This document shows, in pieces, positions 46,374 to 58,922 of a stretch of 64,000 bases of DNA. A model generated the notes under the pieces. It saw nothing but the letters and a program-made list of their open reading frames with translations, was not told where the DNA came from and did no database searches. Within the stretch, counting starts at the first letter, position 1. Each line of letters starts with the position of its first letter. Origin of the DNA: CAVVST01 sp963750995 (lineage in GTDB: Bacteria; Acidobacteriota; Vicinamibacteria; Vicinamibacterales; UBA2999); contig CAVVST010000002.1 in the NCBI GenBank assembly GCA_963750995.1, positions 744,001 to 808,000 on the forward strand, in the 5' to 3' direction. The position numbers were made by a program, and so were the translations under genes.

Positions 46374-48571
46374 CCCAGCCTTCGCCTTCGGCTTCGGCGA
46401 GGCAGGGTTCTTCGCCTGCGGCGGCGGGGCAGGCGCCGCATGCCGTGCCTGGCCTCGACAGCCGCCGCAGCGTCGGGCGTGTGGTCGTGGAACACCTTCA
46501 GCCGGCGGTGGATGACGGGCGGTTTCCAATCAAGCGCACGCGGGGAGAAGCAGTGGCCGTCACCGCGGACGTCTTTGCGGATGGCCATGACCTGCTGGCC
46601 GGCGTCCTGAAGTATCGCCAGGGGGGCGAGTGGACAGAGGTCCCGCTGAAGGCGCGCGACAACGATTCGTGGAGCGCGGCGTTTACCGTCACCGAGCTTG
46701 GGGAATACGAGTACACCGTCGAGGCGTGGATCGACCGATTCGGAACCTGGCTGCGCGAGCTCGTCGCCAAGTCCGAGGCGGGTCAGGACGTCGCGAGCGA
46801 GTTGCTCGAAGGCGCAGACCTCATTCAGCACGCCGCGTCGGTCCGGCTAAAGCCGGACACCACGCAGGACACAGCAAGCGTAGCGTCCGGCTCTAGCCGT
46901 ACCGAGCAGGAAAAAGCAAGCGTAGGGTCCGGCTTTAGCCGGACCGACGCTGCCACGACCGATGCAGATCTCCGACTGCTGGAAATCGCGGATCTGTTGC
47001 GTAGCCCGATCCCGCAACCGGTCCGCGTCACGGCGGCGCGCGACCCGGAACTGCGCCGCCTGATGGAGGCGCGGCCCGATCGATCGGCGTCCACGACGGC
47101 GCGACCGCTGCGCGTCGCGGTCGATCGCGAGCAGGCGCGGTTCAGCGCGTGGTACGAGATGTTCCCCCGGTCGTGCACGACCGACCCGCGCCGCGCCGGC
47201 ACGTTCCGCGACGCTGAAACACGCCTCCCCGCAATCGCGGACATGGGCTTCGACATCGTGTACCTGCCGCCGGTGCATCCGATTGGAAAAACGCACCGCA
47301 AGGGCCGCAACAACACCCTGATGGCGAGTCCCGATGATCCCGGCAGCCCCTGGGCGATCGGGTCTGAACGAGGCGGCCACACCGCGATTGACCCGGGGCT
47401 TGGCACCCTGGACGACTTCGATCGCTTCGTCGCCGCCGCCCGTCACCTCGGGCTCGAGGTCGCGGCCGACATCGCATTCCAGGCGTCGCCGGATCATCCC
47501 TGGGTTCGCGAGCATCCCGACTGGTTCAGGCATCGGCCCGACGGATCGATCAAGTACGCGGAAAACCCGCCCAAGAAGTACCAGGACATCTACCCCTTCG
47601 ACTTCGAGAGCCAGGACGCCGCGACGCTCTGGGCGGCGCTGCGCGACGTGTTCCTGTTCTGGATCGCGCACGGCGTCACCGTCTTCCGTGTCGACAACCC
47701 GCATACGAAGACGTTCGCCTTCTGGGAATGGGTCATAGCCGACGTCCGGCAGCGGCATCCAGAGACGATCTTCCTGGCCGAAGCGTTCACGCGCCCGAAC
47801 GTCATGCGCTACCTGGCGAAAGCCGGCTTCAACCAGTCGTATACCTACTTCACCTGGCGCAACAGCCCCGCCGAGCTCCGCGAGTACCTGGCCGAATTGA
47901 CACGCACCAGCCTCACGGAGTTCATGCGACCGAACTTCTTTGCCAACACACCCGACATCCTCCACGAGTACCTGCAGACCGGGGGACGGGCCGCGTTCGA
48001 AGTGCGGCTCATTCTGGCCGCGACCCTTTCCGCCAGCTACGGCATCTACAGCGGTTTCGAACTCTGTGAGAATGTGCCGGTGCGGCCAGGCTCCGAGGAA
48101 TACCTGAACTCAGAGAAATACGAGATCAAGCCGCGCGACTGGAACCAGCCCGGCAACCTCAACGAACTGATTGCCCGCGTGAACGAGATTCGCCACGGCC
48201 ATCCGGCGCTCCAGGTGAACGACACGCTGGCGTTTCACGAGACCGAGAACCCGGCGCTCCTCTGGTTCAGCAAGGGGGTGCCGGGTCCGCTTCGCCCCTC
48301 GACGAGCTCGGGACGCCCTGAGCCTGTCGAAGGGCGCGGAATCCGGCCTACATATGAAGGCCGCGTGTTCGTGGTCGTGAACACGGACCCGCACTGGATG
48401 CAGCACGGCCGCGTCCAGGTGCCGATCCACGAACTCGGTATCGGCGCACACCAGTCCTACGTCGTCGAAGACCTCCTGGACGAGGCACGCTACGTGTGGC
48501 AGGGGGAATGGAACTACGTGAAACTCGATCCCGCCGAACGCGTCGCGCATATCTTCATCATTCGTGATTGA
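46370..48571 (+). CDS. glgE: Alpha-1,4-glucan:maltose-1-phosphate maltosyltransferase
   Basis: GH13 subfamily enzyme that transfers maltose from maltose-1-phosphate to growing alpha-1,4-glucans. 733 residues, longer than the usual 650-680. The N-terminal domain has VVVEHLQPAVDDGRFPIKRT. The catalytic part has FSAWYEMFPRS, YLPPVHPIGKTHRKGRNN, VAADIAFQASPDHPW, FRVDNPHTKTFAFWEWVI (nucleophile Asp), FLAEAFTRPNVM (Glu) and FFANTPDILHEYL (Asp). The extra length comes from two translated palindromic inserts: residues about 156-194 (VRLKPDTT...GFSRT) and about 638-661 (RPSTSSGRPEPVEGRG). Both keep the reading frame. Coupled to glgX upstream; the treS fusion follows 77 bases later. Confidence 0.93.
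46835..46950. repeat. REP-like inverted repeat inserted within glgE
   Basis: Arms 46835-46858 and 46927-46950 are a perfect 24-base inverted repeat. Each arm contains its own palindrome GTCCGGCT-AA/TT-AGCCGGAC. A third, degenerate unit lies between (46884-46903, GTCCGGCTCTAGCCGTACC), and CAAGCGTAG precedes both internal units. It is translated in frame as a linker between the N-terminal and catalytic parts of GlgE. Confidence 0.85.
48281..48352. repeat. Nested REP-like palindromes inserted within glgE
   Basis: The outer half-arms CCGGGTCCGCTTCGC and GCGGAATCCGGCCTAC match the palindrome at 42147-42176. The centre is split by a second palindrome running from CCCTCGACGAGCTCG to CCTGTCGAAGGG. 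It is translated as RPSTSSGRPEPVEGRG, a peptide I recognise from repeat elements in other genomes. Confidence 0.8.
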
Positions 48572-48575
48572 CGAT

Positions 48576-48648
48576 TGGTGATTTGTGATTTGTGATTGAA
48601 CAGATGAAGCCGGAACCACATTCACAAGCCACCAGTCACAAATCACCA

Positions 48649-48650
<2 letters not shown>
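48576..48650. repeat. Word-built hairpin at the treS start (ATTGGTGATTTGTGA words)
   Basis: The left arm, 48573-48598, repeats GATTGGTGATTTGTGATTTGTGATTG-type words. The right arm, 48622-48650, is their reverse complement (TCACAAGCCACCAGTCACAAATCACCAAT). The right arm ends on the ATG at 48649, so the stem could bury the treS start region. Confidence 0.75.
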
Positions 48651-51975
<3,325 letters not shown>

Positions 51976-52044
51976 GCACGGCTTTTGCAGCCGCGCCCCC
52001 GGCACCAGACAGAACGTCCGCTTCGAATACAGGAGGCCCACCAC

Positions 52045-52575
52045 ATGGCGATGCAGACGATCGAAGAGCTGTTCGAGCACGAGCTCAAGGACATGTATTC
52101 CGCGGAGCACATGCTGCTGGGCGCGCTGGAACAGATGGCCGGTGAGAGTTCCGACCCCCAGATCAAGAAGACCTTCGTGCAGCATCGCAAGGAAACCCAG
52201 GCACAGATCAAGCGTCTCGAGAAGATATTCAAGACGCTCGGCCAGAAGCCCGAGGCGGAAACCTGTCATGGGATTGAAGGGCTGTTGAAGGAAAAAAAGA
52301 CATTTCTGAAGGAACGGCCGTCGGATGAGCTCGTGGAGTTCTTCAACATCGGCGCCGGCCAGAAAACCGAGCGCTACGAGATCACCTCCTATGAGGGCCT
52401 CATCGACATGGCGGACAAGCTCGGCATGACCGACGCGGTTGAGCTTCTCGAACAGAACCTCCAGGAAGAGGAAGCGGCGCTCAACAAGCTCAAGATGATC
52501 GCATCCGAATTCGACGTCGCCGAGGAAGGCGAGGAAGAGGAAGAAGAGACTCGCACACCTAGCTCGCGACGGTAG
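52045..52575 (+). CDS. DUF892 (YciE/YciF) ferritin-like protein
   Basis: 176 residues, an all-helical ferritin-like fold. Typical blocks are QTIEELFEHELKDMYSAEHMLLGALEQMA (Glu and His candidate iron ligands), FVQHRKETQAQIKRLEKIFKTLGQKP, CHGIEGLLKE and YEITSYEGLIDMADKLGMTDAVELLEQNLQEEEAAL. The tail is strongly acidic (EEGEEEEEE). The family is stress-induced in enterobacteria; its role may be iron or oxidative protection. AGGAGG precedes ATG 52045. It precedes DUF2934 and the Ku/LigD pair, suggesting a desiccation or stress locus. Confidence 0.9.
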   Translation: MAMQTIEELFEHELKDMYSAEHMLLGALEQMAGESSDPQIKKTFVQHRKETQAQIKRLEKIFKTLGQKPEAETCHGIEGLLKEKKTFLKERPSDELVEFFNIGAGQKTERYEITSYEGLIDMADKLGMTDAVELLEQNLQEEEAALNKLKMIASEFDVAEEGEEEEEETRTPSSRR

Positions 52576-52606
52576 GAAGCGAGTGTCAGATCGCACCGGG
52601 CAGCAG

Positions 52607-52612
52607 TAGAAT
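52607..52612 (+). promoter_or_regulatory. Probable -10 element (TAGAAT) for the DUF2934 gene
   Basis: GCAGTAGAATGG overlaps the ATG at 52611. Transcription starting about 7 bases later would exclude that ATG and favour ATG 52635, which has AAGAGAG upstream. Confidence 0.35.
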
Positions 52613-52634
52613 GGCCGGGCAAGAGAGTGCTCAC

Positions 52635-52898
52635 ATGGCTAACAAGAAAAGCTCCGCATCAGACATGTCGGCATCACCGGCCGCAGCCCCTGCTCCGCGC
52701 AAGCGGACGAGCACCGCTGCGCGCCCGAAGGGCCAGAACGGCGACACCCGGCGCGATCCCACTCACGACGAAATCGCCGAGGCGGCCTATCACAAGTACC
52801 TCAGCCGGCGCGGCGCCGGCGGCTCCGATTTCGACGACTGGGTCGAGGCCGAACGCGATCTGCGATCGCGCTCGAGCTCAACTCCCAAGTCTCAATAG
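52635..52898 (+). CDS. DUF2934 family small protein
   Basis: 87 residues. The basic, Ala/Pro-rich first half (ANKKSSASDMSASPAAAPAPRKRTSTAARPKG) is followed by the DUF2934 motif: DEIAEAAYHKYLSRRGAGGSDFDDWVEAERDLR. The function is unknown; the family is frequent in Acidobacteriota and Proteobacteria. ATG 52635 is used; the in-frame ATG 52611 overlaps a -10-like hexamer. Confidence 0.82.
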   Translation: MANKKSSASDMSASPAAAPAPRKRTSTAARPKGQNGDTRRDPTHDEIAEAAYHKYLSRRGAGGSDFDDWVEAERDLRSRSSSTPKSQ

Positions 52899-52975
52899 CA
52901 ACGCCCGGCTCCCAACGACCAACTCCCAATTGCCGGGGTTCGGAGTCTTTGGGCGCTGGGAGTTGGGAGCTGGGG
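52879..52975. repeat. Word-built hairpin (CTCCCAACTCCCAA words)
   Basis: The left arm contains CTCCCAAGTCTCAA, GGCTCCCAACGACC and AACTCCCAATTGCC. The right arm is the reverse complement (GGGCGCTGGGAGTTGGGAGC, GGGGTTTGAGATTTGC). It lies between the DUF2934 stop and the Ku start. Confidence 0.75.
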
Positions 52976-53000
52976 TTTGAGATTTGCACGCCCCCCTGTC

Positions 53001-53849
53001 ATGCCACGCGCGCTCTGGAAAGGCTCGGTTGCTTTCGGGCTCGTCAACATCCCGGTCGAGCTCCACACGGCGGTCCGGGATTCGCGGCCGCGCTTCCGTA
53101 TGCTGCACGCCGAAGACAGGTCGCCCGTCAAGTTCGAGCGCGTCTGCGCGCGCGAAGGCAAGCCTGTGGCCTGGGACGAACTGGTCAAGGGCTACGAATA
53201 CGAGAGGGGCCGCTTCGTCGTCGTGACCAAGGAAGACTTCCGCACCGCGGCGCTCGAAAAGACGCGGACCGTGGACATCCGCGCGTTCGTGAAGGGCGAG
53301 GACATCGACGACCGGTTTTTCGAGAGCTCGTACTTCCTGGTCCCGCCGAAAGGCGCCGAGCGCGCGTACGCGCTGCTCCGAGAGGCCATCCGCGACACCG
53401 GCCTGGTCGGCATCGCCACCATCGTCCTGAGAGACGCGCAGCATCTCGCGGCGCTCGAAGTGGTCAAGGATGCGATGGTCTTGACGATGATGCGGTATGT
53501 CGAGGAACTGGTGGATATCAGCCAGTATCACTTCCCCGCCGCCAAAGACGTGCGCAAGCCGGAGCTTGAAATGGCGAAGACGCTCGTCAAGAATCTTGCG
53601 GACAGGTGGGATCCCTCCCAGTACACCGACGAGTACCGCGAGAACCTGATGAAGATTATCAAGGCGAAGCTGAAGGGGAAGGCAGCGAAGCTCACGGTCC
53701 ACGAGGAGCCGCGGCAGGCGGAAGTCGTCGATCTCATGGAACGGCTTCGCCGGTCGCTCCAGGGTGCCGGCACCGGCCCCCGCAAGACCGCCCGGGCGCG
53801 CAAGACGACCGCGCGTCCCCCCGCACGCAAGAAGAAGAAGGCCGCGTAG
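53001..53849 (+). CDS. ku: Non-homologous end-joining protein Ku
   Basis: 282 residues, the normal length of bacterial Ku. Ku forms a homodimeric ring on DNA ends and recruits LigD. Recognised blocks are ALWKGSVAFGLVNIPVELHTAV, HAEDRSPVKFERVCAREGKPV, VKGYEYERGRFVVVTKEDF, IDDRFFESSYFLVPPKGAERAYALLREA and VVKDAMVLTMMRYVEELVD. A Lys/Arg-rich C-terminal tail (ARKTTARPPARKKKKAA) follows, as in DNA-binding Ku variants. It is followed after 9 bases by ligD, as in most NHEJ operons. ATG 53001 begins the conserved MPRALWKG. Confidence 0.95.
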   Translation: MPRALWKGSVAFGLVNIPVELHTAVRDSRPRFRMLHAEDRSPVKFERVCAREGKPVAWDELVKGYEYERGRFVVVTKEDFRTAALEKTRTVDIRAFVKGEDIDDRFFESSYFLVPPKGAERAYALLREAIRDTGLVGIATIVLRDAQHLAALEVVKDAMVLTMMRYVEELVDISQYHFPAAKDVRKPELEMAKTLVKNLADRWDPSQYTDEYRENLMKIIKAKLKGKAAKLTVHEEPRQAEVVDLMERLRRSLQGAGTGPRKTARARKTTARPPARKKKKAA

Positions 53850-53858
53850 CGCCGCTTC

Positions 53859-55835
53859 ATGCCTGTTGATCCCGCCTCCGTCCGGCCGATGCTGGCGACG
53901 ACGGCGGCGGCCCCGCTCGATTCGTCCGACTACGTCTACGAACCGAAGTACGACGGTATCCGCGCGATCGCGATCGTCGAGCCTGGACCCGCCGTCGGTC
54001 TGTGGTCGCGACTGGGCAATGAGAAAACCGGCGCCTTTCCCGGCGTCGTCGAGGCGATCGCACAATGGGCGCGGCGCCTCGATCGTCCCGTCGTCCTCGA
54101 CGGCGAAGTCGTGGCGCTGGACGAACGCGGCAACCCCGTCGGCTTCCAGAATCTGCAGCGCATCCACATGCATGACGTCGGGATCGCATTCATCGCGTTC
54201 GACCTGCTGCGCGACGGGAAGGAGGACCTGCGCGAGCGGCCGCTGCGCGAACGGCGGGCGCGACTCGAGGCGCTGCTGAAGGACGTGCGCAATCCGCGGC
54301 TCCGGATCAGCGAGCAGGCGGCCGGCGACGGCCGCGCAATGCACGCGAGAGCACAGGCCGAGAGCTGGGAAGGCCTGATCGCGAAGCGCGCCGACTCCGT
54401 CTACAAGTCGGGCAAGCGGTCGCCCGACTGGAGCAAGCTGAAGCTGGTTCGCCGCCAGGCCTGCGTCATCGGCGGCTGGACCGAGCCACGCGGGTCGCGC
54501 TCGTTCTTCGGCGCGCTGCTGCTGGGCGTGTACGACGACCACGGACGGCTGCAGTACATTGGCCACAGCGGCGCCGGCTTCACCGGCACTGAGCTCGAGC
54601 GGGTGTCGAAGCGGCTGCGCGCGATCGAAACCCCGACGTCCCCGTTCACCACGACGCCGAAGACGAACGAACGGCCCCACTGGGTGCAGCCACAGCTGGT
54701 GGCGGAGGTGAAGTTCACGGAGTGGACGGCAGACAACAAGCTCCGCCATCCGACCTATCTCGGCATCCGAAACGACATCTCGCCAGCCCGGGTGACGCGC
54801 GAACCCGATACCGTGGTTCGCGGACCGCAACGGATTCAGGCGGCCGATCGCGCGCCAAGAAAAACCGCCGCGCGCGGGCCCGGCACGGCGAAACTGCTCG
54901 ATCAGATCGACGCCCTGGAGGACCAGGGGGGCGACGGCGTCCTGGAGCTTCCCGGGGGTGACCGCCTCGATGTCAGCAACCTGGGCAAGGTGTTCTGGCC
55001 AAAGTTGAAACTGACGAAAGGCGATCTGTTCCGGCATTACGTGCGCGTCGCGCCTTACATCCTGCCCGTGGTGGCCGATCGCCCGCTGGTCATGAAGCGC
55101 TATCCAAACGGGGTGGGCGGAAAGCCGTTCTATCAACATCGCGCGCCGGACAAGATTCCGGCGGGCGTGCGCATCGAGGAGGTCGAGACCAGCACTGAAC
55201 GACGCGCCCACCTGGTCGGCGGATCGCTGCTGACGCTGCTGTACACGGTGCAGCTCGCTTCCATCTCGCAGGACCCGTGGTTCTCCCGCGTAAAGACCGC
55301 CGACATGATCGACCACGTCGCCATCGACCTCGATCCGCCGGACGACCTCCCGTTTCGCAAGGTGCTCGACGTGGCGCTGTGGGTGCGCGACGAGCTCGAC
55401 GGGCTGAAAGCCCCCGGCTTCGTCAAGACCTCTGGCTCCGGCGGCGTCCACATCTACGTGCCGATGCCGCGCGACACGCCGTACGGCGCCGGCATGCTGT
55501 ACGCGCAAATCGTCGCCACGCTCGTCGCCCGCAAGCATCCGAAAGCGGCGACCGTGGAACGCTCGCTCAAGGCGCGCGGCCAGCGCGTCTATCTCGACTT
55601 CATGCAGAACGGGCTCGGCAAGACGCTGGCGAGCACCTACAGCGCGCGCGCCAACGACTTCGCCGGCGTCTCGACGCCGCTGACGTGGGATGAGGTCGAG
55701 GAAGGCGTGAAGCCGCAGGACTTCACCGTGCAGAATTTCGCCGGGCGGCTCGAGGCGGCCGACGACCTCTGGGCACCGCTGCAGAAAGCCAAAGGCGCCG
55801 ACCTGCGCGCGGTCATGAAATACGCGGAGTCATAG
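53859..55835 (+). CDS. ligD: ATP-dependent DNA ligase LigD, ligase-polymerase form
   Basis: 658 residues. The N-terminal ATP-dependent ligase domain (about 1-310) has the adenylation motif VYEPKYDGIRAIA (Lys about residue 29), VVLDGEVVALDERG, WEGLIAKRADSVY and the OB part LVRRQACVIGGWTEPRGSRSFFGALLLGVYD. A linker leads to the C-terminal primase/polymerase domain (about 365-650): NLGKVFWPKLKLTKGDLFRHYVRVAPYILPVVADRP, HVAIDLDPPDDLPF (metal Asp pair) and TSGSGGVHIYVPM. No phosphoesterase domain (His-rich PE module) is present. It repairs double-strand breaks with Ku. Short spacing to ku implies one operon. Confidence 0.95.
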   Translation: MPVDPASVRPMLATTAAAPLDSSDYVYEPKYDGIRAIAIVEPGPAVGLWSRLGNEKTGAFPGVVEAIAQWARRLDRPVVLDGEVVALDERGNPVGFQNLQRIHMHDVGIAFIAFDLLRDGKEDLRERPLRERRARLEALLKDVRNPRLRISEQAAGDGRAMHARAQAESWEGLIAKRADSVYKSGKRSPDWSKLKLVRRQACVIGGWTEPRGSRSFFGALLLGVYDDHGRLQYIGHSGAGFTGTELERVSKRLRAIETPTSPFTTTPKTNERPHWVQPQLVAEVKFTEWTADNKLRHPTYLGIRNDISPARVTREPDTVVRGPQRIQAADRAPRKTAARGPGTAKLLDQIDALEDQGGDGVLELPGGDRLDVSNLGKVFWPKLKLTKGDLFRHYVRVAPYILPVVADRPLVMKRYPNGVGGKPFYQHRAPDKIPAGVRIEEVETSTERRAHLVGGSLLTLLYTVQLASISQDPWFSRVKTADMIDHVAIDLDPPDDLPFRKVLDVALWVRDELDGLKAPGFVKTSGSGGVHIYVPMPRDTPYGAGMLYAQIVATLVARKHPKAATVERSLKARGQRVYLDFMQNGLGKTLASTYSARANDFAGVSTPLTWDEVEEGVKPQDFTVQNFAGRLEAADDLWAPLQKAKGADLRAVMKYAES

Positions 55836-55845
55836 ACCATGACGA

Positions 55846-55907
55846 ACACGACGACGCGACGATACGAAGGCTTCCGTAAGGTCGTGTCCGTCGTGACCGT
55901 CGTAGTT
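55846..55907. repeat. Word-built hairpin (ACGACG/ACACGAC words) between convergent genes
   Basis: The left arm is GACGAACACGACGACGCGAC then GATACGAAGG. The right arm is TTCCGTAAGGTCGTGTCC then GTCGTGACCGTCGTAG. It lies between the ligD stop and the TonB receptor stop and is probably a shared terminator. Confidence 0.75.
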
Positions 55908-58049
55908 TAAAAAGTCAGACGAACCTCACCGACCACCTGCCTCTTGAGCACATCCCCGAAGATGTGCTGCAGCACGTCCTGGTTGGCGAGGTTGATGAAC
56001 TTCACGCTCGTGACGACGCGCTGGCTGGCCCAGCGGACGCCGAAACCGCCGTTGATCAGCGTGTAGTCAGCTGTCGTCCCGGCATACCGCAGATCCAGCA
56101 CGTCCTGCCAGTATGCCTCGCCCGTGTAGCTCGCCAGCAGGTTGCCGAGGAAGCGTCCGCGGCTGAAGTCGAAGCCGGCGTTGAAGCGGTTTTTCGCCGG
56201 CCAGTTGATGTCGCGGATGGTCGTGCCGGCCGGTAGATCCTCCGCCACGGGCGTCGCCTGGAACGAGTAGTTCGTGAACACGTTGATGTACTGGTTCACC
56301 GCGGCGTCAACGCCCAGCTCGAATCCCTTGTCCTTGATCGTGCCGAGGTTCAGATAGGTGAAGTGCGCGGGGAGCAGCACGCCCCTCGATGCCAGCAGCG
56401 GGAAGACGACGGTTGGCGGAAGCAGGGCCGACGGCCAGGTCGGCGGCGGGTTCGCCCCCGAGTAGAAGGCATCCGGCGTGAAGTAGATGCCGTCCTTGGT
56501 AAAGTTCCAGTAGACGGCGGCGCTGACCGTGGCCCGGCTGCGGATGACGCCGGTGTAGCCCACCTCATAGGCGGTCATCGTTTCCTGCTTCAGGTCAGGA
56601 TTGCCGTCGGCGCGAATCGGGAAGACGAAGCGGGAGAGCGCCGGACTGAGCGCGCTCAGGTTCGCCTCGTTCAGGATCGTCGTCGCGATGTTGTTGTTGA
56701 TGAACGACGGGGCGCGGAAGGCGCGATTGAACGAGACACGGAACGTCTGCGCGGCGTCCGGTTTCACCATGAAGGTGGTGCGGGGCGAGAAGACCGGATC
56801 CTCGATCGACGAGAACTTGTCGACCCGCCCGCCGACCACCCAGCGGAAGTGATCGCCGAGGAAGATCTCGTCCTGGAGGAATCCGCCGCCCTCGTTGCGA
56901 TTGTCGCCACCGGGAGCGATCGAGATGTCGAAAGTGTTGTGGCGGAAGTTACCGCCGTAGGTGAACACGTTCGTGGTCCCGACCGGCCGCACCTCCGACG
57001 CCTCGACATCGAAGGTCTTGGTGTCGAAGACGAGCGGCAGGAGCTCACCCGTCGGCCCGCGGGCCAGCAGGTTGGTCGCGTCGCCGTCGAGCAGGTTGGT
57101 GAAGAACGCGATGCGGCGGCCCGCATTCTGGTAACGGGTCGTGAAATAGGTCATCCTCGAATCGCTCGAAATGTCGAACGGGCCGATGCCGCTGTGGATG
57201 ATCCCCTCGGTGCCGGCAACGCCGCCGCTGAAGGTCACGGTTCCGCCGCCAGCGATGTCGTAGTCAACGCGCGCGTCGAACTTCGGCTGCGACGTGCCTT
57301 CGTTGGTGTACGGCGGGTACGGCGTTCCCAGTTCGTTGATCGTGCCGGTCGGGCGCGGCAGCGGATCCTGCGTCAGGTAGCCGGCCGACAGCTTGAACGC
57401 CCATCGATCGTTCACCGCCTGGGCGTGCGATCCGTTGACGTAGAACAGCGTCCCGGCGTCGGCGTCGCTGTCGTCCACGCTGCGGCCAAAGGTGCCGATG
57501 CCAATCGTCAGGCTGCTGCCGCCGGCCGCGGCAAGCTCGCGCGGGCTCCTGGTGATGACGTTGACCACGCCGCTCATGGCATTGGCGCCCCACACTGCCG
57601 ACGCGGGACCGCGGATCACCTCGATCTGGCGGATGTCATTGGGATTGGTCGGCACCAGGTCCCACATCACCATGCCGAAAAAATCGAGGTAGACGCTGCG
57701 CCCGTCGACCAGCGCCAGCTGCGACGTCGCCAGCGTGGACGTCGCGCCGCGGGTCGTCAGGTTGATATCGCGCGCGGAGGCCTGCGTCACGTTCAGTCCC
57801 GGCACTGCCCGCAGCAGATCGCCGATGTTCACGGCCGGCGAGTTCTGGATCGTTTCGCTGGTCACGAGAGAGACGGCCGCCGGCGCATTGACGAGCTGCT
57901 GCTCGCTTTTCGACGCCGTCACGACCACCTGTTCCTCGGTACGACGCCGGCTCTTCGGGATTGTCCGGAGGCTGCTGCTCGGGCTGCTGCGCGAACGTCG
58001 GCGCCGCCAGCATGAGCATGGCGGCGCAGAATAGGGGACGCACGGTCAT
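55907..58049 (-). CDS. TonB-dependent receptor, frameshifted near the signal peptide
   Basis: Classical TonB-dependent receptor without the carboxypeptidase-like domain. The signal peptide (MTVRPLFCAAMLMLAAPTFAQ) and QQPPDNPEEP are in the frame from ATG 58049 (GAGGAGA upstream). An extra base at about 57948 breaks the frame; removing it gives RRTEEQVVVTASKSEQQLVNAP. The plug continues as NIGDLLRAVPGLNVTQASARDINLTTRGATST, VDGRSVYLDFFGMV, IEVIRGPASAVWGANAMSGVVNVIT, and the barrel ends DVLKRQVVGEVRLTF. The full length is about 713 residues. The plug resembles vitamin B12/iron-siderophore or colicin-type receptors; the ligand is not known. Confidence 0.88.
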
Positions 58050-58198
58050 GTGAAGGTTCTCCTCGCAATTATGGGGTTCAGCGCGCCCATTGTGAGCCCA
58101 CCAACCAACACGCGCAAGTATCCACGTATCTCGCTCGCCGTGTCGTCCGCGTGCACGATCGTCCTCGCTCGTCGTCTACGAGGGACTGGCGGTGATGG

Positions 58199-58204
58199 TA
58201 TGAT
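58199..58204 (+). promoter_or_regulatory. Probable -10 element (TATGAT) for tRNA-Arg(TCG)
   Basis: GGTATGATGG ends 9 bases before the tRNA 5' end at 58214. No clear -35 is visible. Confidence 0.4.
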
Positions 58205-58213
58205 GGCGGTCCT

Positions 58214-58290
<77 letters not shown>

Positions 58291-58487
58291 ACGCTGTCCG
58301 ATTCGTTCCGAAAATCCGCGCACAGGCTTCAGCCACATTCAGCAGCGTTTTTCATAGGCGATCGGTTTCCGCTGGCAGGCCTGGTGGCGGGGCGTTGTCG
58401 TGGCAGTGCGCGCGGCATGCTGGCCGTGCAAGCTACGCGACGTGAACCTCCCCTCATCGGTTCAGTCTTTGGGTCCAATCAATAGGG
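58291..58487. other. No gene seen between tRNA-Arg and a response-regulator remnant
   Basis: No ribosome binding site with a plausible frame and no palindrome of note. The composition is slightly less GC-rich than the flanks, as in the rest of this accessory stretch. Confidence 0.4.
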
Positions 58488-58600
58488 TTGAGGTGGTTGA
58501 AAATCGCTCGGCTTAATCCTCCGGAGCTCGTGCTCATGGATTCGTGGATGCCGGTGAAGGACGGGCTGCAAACCACGCGCGAACGGAAGGCAGGGCCCCG
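58488..58600 (+). pseudogene. Response-regulator receiver domain fragment
   Basis: About 35 codons read LKIARLNPPELVLMDSWMPVKDGLQTTRERKAG. This matches the middle of a CheY-like receiver: the PPELVLMD strand with the phospho-acceptor Asp, then MP-x2-DGL and the next helix. Neither the N-terminal acidic pair nor the C-terminal Thr/Lys part is recognisable around it, so this is a relic rather than a gene. Confidence 0.5.
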
Positions 58601-58679
58601 CGCGCACGAATGTCAGCGTCCGCACACGGAAACGAGTGCCACGACCGTCGATTGCGCTGCTGCGTTTTCGATGCTCGCC

Positions 58680-58922
58680 TTAATGGCGCACCTTCGTGCG
58701 TCGTGAGGCGCGGACCCGCGCCAGGACTGCGCTGCCTAGGCCGATGCCAAGGAGCGTGAGGGTGGCCGGCTCAGGAACCGCAACGGCCTTACGCTGCTGG
58801 CCCGGAGGATTGACAGTGGATGGGCTGCGGTCCGCTCCGCCCACTCGACCCTTTGCGGGTGTGGTGACCCCGGTCCAGACCATCGCGCCCACAATCAGTA
58901 TCCCGGCGAGAAGAATTCTCAT
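58680..58922 (-). CDS. Short PEP-CTERM sorting-signal protein
   Basis: 80 residues. An N-terminal signal peptide (RILLAGILIVGAMVWTGVTTPA) is followed by a 25-residue polar stretch. The C-terminus is a complete PEP-CTERM tripartite signal: VPEPATLTLLGIGLGSAVLARVRASRR (Pro-Glu-Pro, hydrophobic helix, basic end). Such proteins are processed by an exosortase and exported to the surface; no exosortase gene lies in this window. GGAG lies 6 bases before ATG 58922. Confidence 0.8.
   Translation of the reverse strand: MRILLAGILIVGAMVWTGVTTPAKGRVGGADRSPSTVNPPGQQRKAVAVPEPATLTLLGIGLGSAVLARVRASRRTKVRH

Noticed and set aside
52878..55538. Very long minus-strand reading frame opposite Ku and LigD
   Set aside because: Its translation is low-complexity and Arg/His/Val-rich with no domain. 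The plus strand encodes complete Ku and LigD. GC-rich third positions create such shadows.
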